A DNA stretch of 5,337 nucleotides, taken from Chloroflexota bacterium (GTDB lineage Bacteria; Chloroflexota; Dehalococcoidia; SHYM01). Positions 4,275 through 5,337 of the stretch are shown here, piece after piece. The stretch spans positions 1 through 5,337 of the forward strand of contig JACQGV010000199.1 in assembly GCA_016199375.1 (NCBI GenBank). Reading direction: 5' to 3'. Positions within the stretch are counted from its first letter, which is position 1. Each line of letters starts with the position of its first letter. Made by a program: the position numbers and the translations under genes. Below the pieces are notes generated by a model. The model saw only the letters and a list, made by a program, of their open reading frames with translations. It ran no database searches and had not been told where the DNA came from.

Positions 4275-5337
4275 CCCCTGAGCCCACCTTCGACGACCTG
4301 GGGCCGTCGCAGCCGCCTCGCCTGGGCGCGGTCATCGGCGGCTCCCTGGAGAAGGGGCTGGAGGTGCGCCTCGACGCCGACGCCCCCCTCGAGGACGTGC
4401 GCGTCGGCCACTACGTGGCTATCCAGGGCGAGCGGACGCGCTTCTTCGGCATGGTGACGGACATCTCCCTGCGCGCCCTGGACGAGCGCTTGGCGCTATC
4501 GCCGCCCGCCGACGGCTTCAGCGCCCGCGTCCTGGCCGGCACCGGCACCTTCGCCGTCCTGAAGGTGGTGCCCATGCTCGTCCTCCAGGAGGGCACCCTC
4601 CAGCCCGCGCGCACCATCCCCGCCCACTTCGCTCCCGTGGCGCGCGCCTCGGCCGAGGATGTGGCCACGGTCTTCGGCGCCGAGGACGCCCAGCACCCCC
4701 GGCACTTCAACGTCGGCACGCCCCTGGACATGGAGGCGCAGGTGGCGCTGGACCTGGGGCGCTTCGTGGAGCGCTCCAACGGCGTCTTCGGCAAGAGCGG
4801 CACCGGCAAGACCTTTCTGACCCGGCTGCTGCTCGCCGGCATCCTGCAGAAGGGTGCCGCTACCAACCTGGTCTTCGACATGCACAACGAGTACGGCTGG
4901 CAGGGCTCGTCGGAGGGCCCCCGCGGCGCCGTCAAGGGGCTCAAGCAGCTCTTCCCCTCTCAGGTGGCCATCTTCTCCCTGGACGAGGAGAGCTCGCGGC
5001 GGCGCAAGGTGCAGCCCGACTTCGTGGTGGAGATCGGCTACGGCGACATCGAGCCCTCGGACATCGAGATCCTGCGCGATACGCTGGACCTGAGCCAGCC
5101 CATGCTGGACGCGGTGTACCTCCTGGCGCGGCGCTACGGGAGCCAGGGCTGGCTGAAGGAGGTGCTGGCCGAGGCCGGGGCCGAGCAGACCACCAGGGAG
5201 CGGCTGAAGGAGCTGGCAGGCGGCATCGAGGCCCACGAGGCCGCCCTGGCCGGCCTTTTCCGGCGGCTCCAGGGCCTGGCGCGGCTCCCGTTCCTGGTGC
5301 CCAAGCCCCGCGACAACGCCGTGCAGCGCCTGCTGGA
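4271..5337 (+). CDS. herA: HerA-type hexameric DNA translocase ATPase with N-terminal HAS barrel (3' truncated by window)
   Basis: An open frame from ATG 4271 to the window end gives 355 residues; the family usually has about 500-600. HerA is a FtsK-superfamily hexameric ATPase that pumps double-stranded DNA and feeds NurA at DNA ends. Residues 17-105 form a HAS barrel (RLGAVIGGSLEKGLEVRL, then GHYVAIQG, FFGMVTDISL). Residues 171-181 are a Walker A loop, GVFGKSGTGKT, with K180 and T181. LVFDMHNEYG (200-209) matches the D-x-H-x-E-Y motif that follows in HerA/DUF87 ATPases. Residues 222-355 carry the helical part of the ATPase domain. Walker B and the arginine finger lie beyond the window. No frameshift is seen and GC is about 75%, as in nurA. 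The start is fixed by the ATGA overlap with the upstream nucleotidyltransferase gene. nurA upstream supports the assignment. Confidence 0.9.
   Translation, partial: MTPEPTFDDLGPSQPPRLGAVIGGSLEKGLEVRLDADAPLEDVRVGHYVAIQGERTRFFGMVTDISLRALDERLALSPPADGFSARVLAGTGTFAVLKVVPMLVLQEGTLQPARTIPAHFAPVARASAEDVATVFGAEDAQHPRHFNVGTPLDMEAQVALDLGRFVERSNGVFGKSGTGKTFLTRLLLAGILQKGAATNLVFDMHNEYGWQGSSEGPRGAVKGLKQLFPSQVAIFSLDEESSRRRKVQPDFVVEIGYGDIEPSDIEILRDTLDLSQPMLDAVYLLARRYGSQGWLKEVLAEAGAEQTTRERLKELAGGIEAHEAALAGLFRRLQGLARLPFLVPKPRDNAVQRLL

Noticed and set aside
4496..5236. Long minus-strand open frame opposite herA
   Set aside because: herA has clear domain motifs over this span; the antisense product is repetitive and unrecognisable.

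Overview
The window is a GC-rich (about 70-75% in the core genes), gene-dense bacterial segment with every gene on the + strand. High GC, a selB gene directly before a NurA gene, and a HAS-barrel/HerA/NurA gene set point to a Chloroflexota-like bacterium (Dehalococcoidia or relatives). That placement is an inference from gene content, not from a phylogenetic marker.

Layout. 1-306 is the 3' end of selB, the selenocysteine elongation factor, so the host probably makes selenoproteins. 365-1633 is nurA, a DNA-end-processing nuclease. 1651-2131 is a hicA-hicB toxin-antitoxin pair in which each gene carries one frameshift; the 9-G run in hicA marks one of them. 2153-2362 encodes a small protein with a CPLC motif. 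2363-2513 is a non-coding stretch with three strong hairpins, the last of which resembles a dispersed intergenic repeat. 2514-3137 encodes a free-standing HAS-barrel protein. 3206-3637 encodes a single-domain TIR protein of clearly lower GC (50% over 3241-3480). 3651-4274 encodes an AbiEii/MNT-like nucleotidyltransferase. 4271 to the window end is the N-terminal two thirds or so of a HerA-type hexameric DNA translocase, with its own HAS barrel and Walker A.

How the genes fit together. NurA, the HAS-barrel protein and HerA form a recognisable DNA-end resection/translocation module. Two segments of different composition sit inside it: hicAB (57% GC over 1801-1980) and the TIR gene. The nucleotidyltransferase stop codon overlaps the herA start (ATGA), so the two are probably translationally coupled. 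A TIR domain (often an NADase) next to HerA recalls the known Sir2-HerA antiphage pairing, in which an NADase is mounted on a HerA hexamer. TIR plus nucleotidyltransferase plus HerA/NurA is therefore the main candidate for an undescribed defence arrangement. It is a hypothesis from synteny and motifs only.
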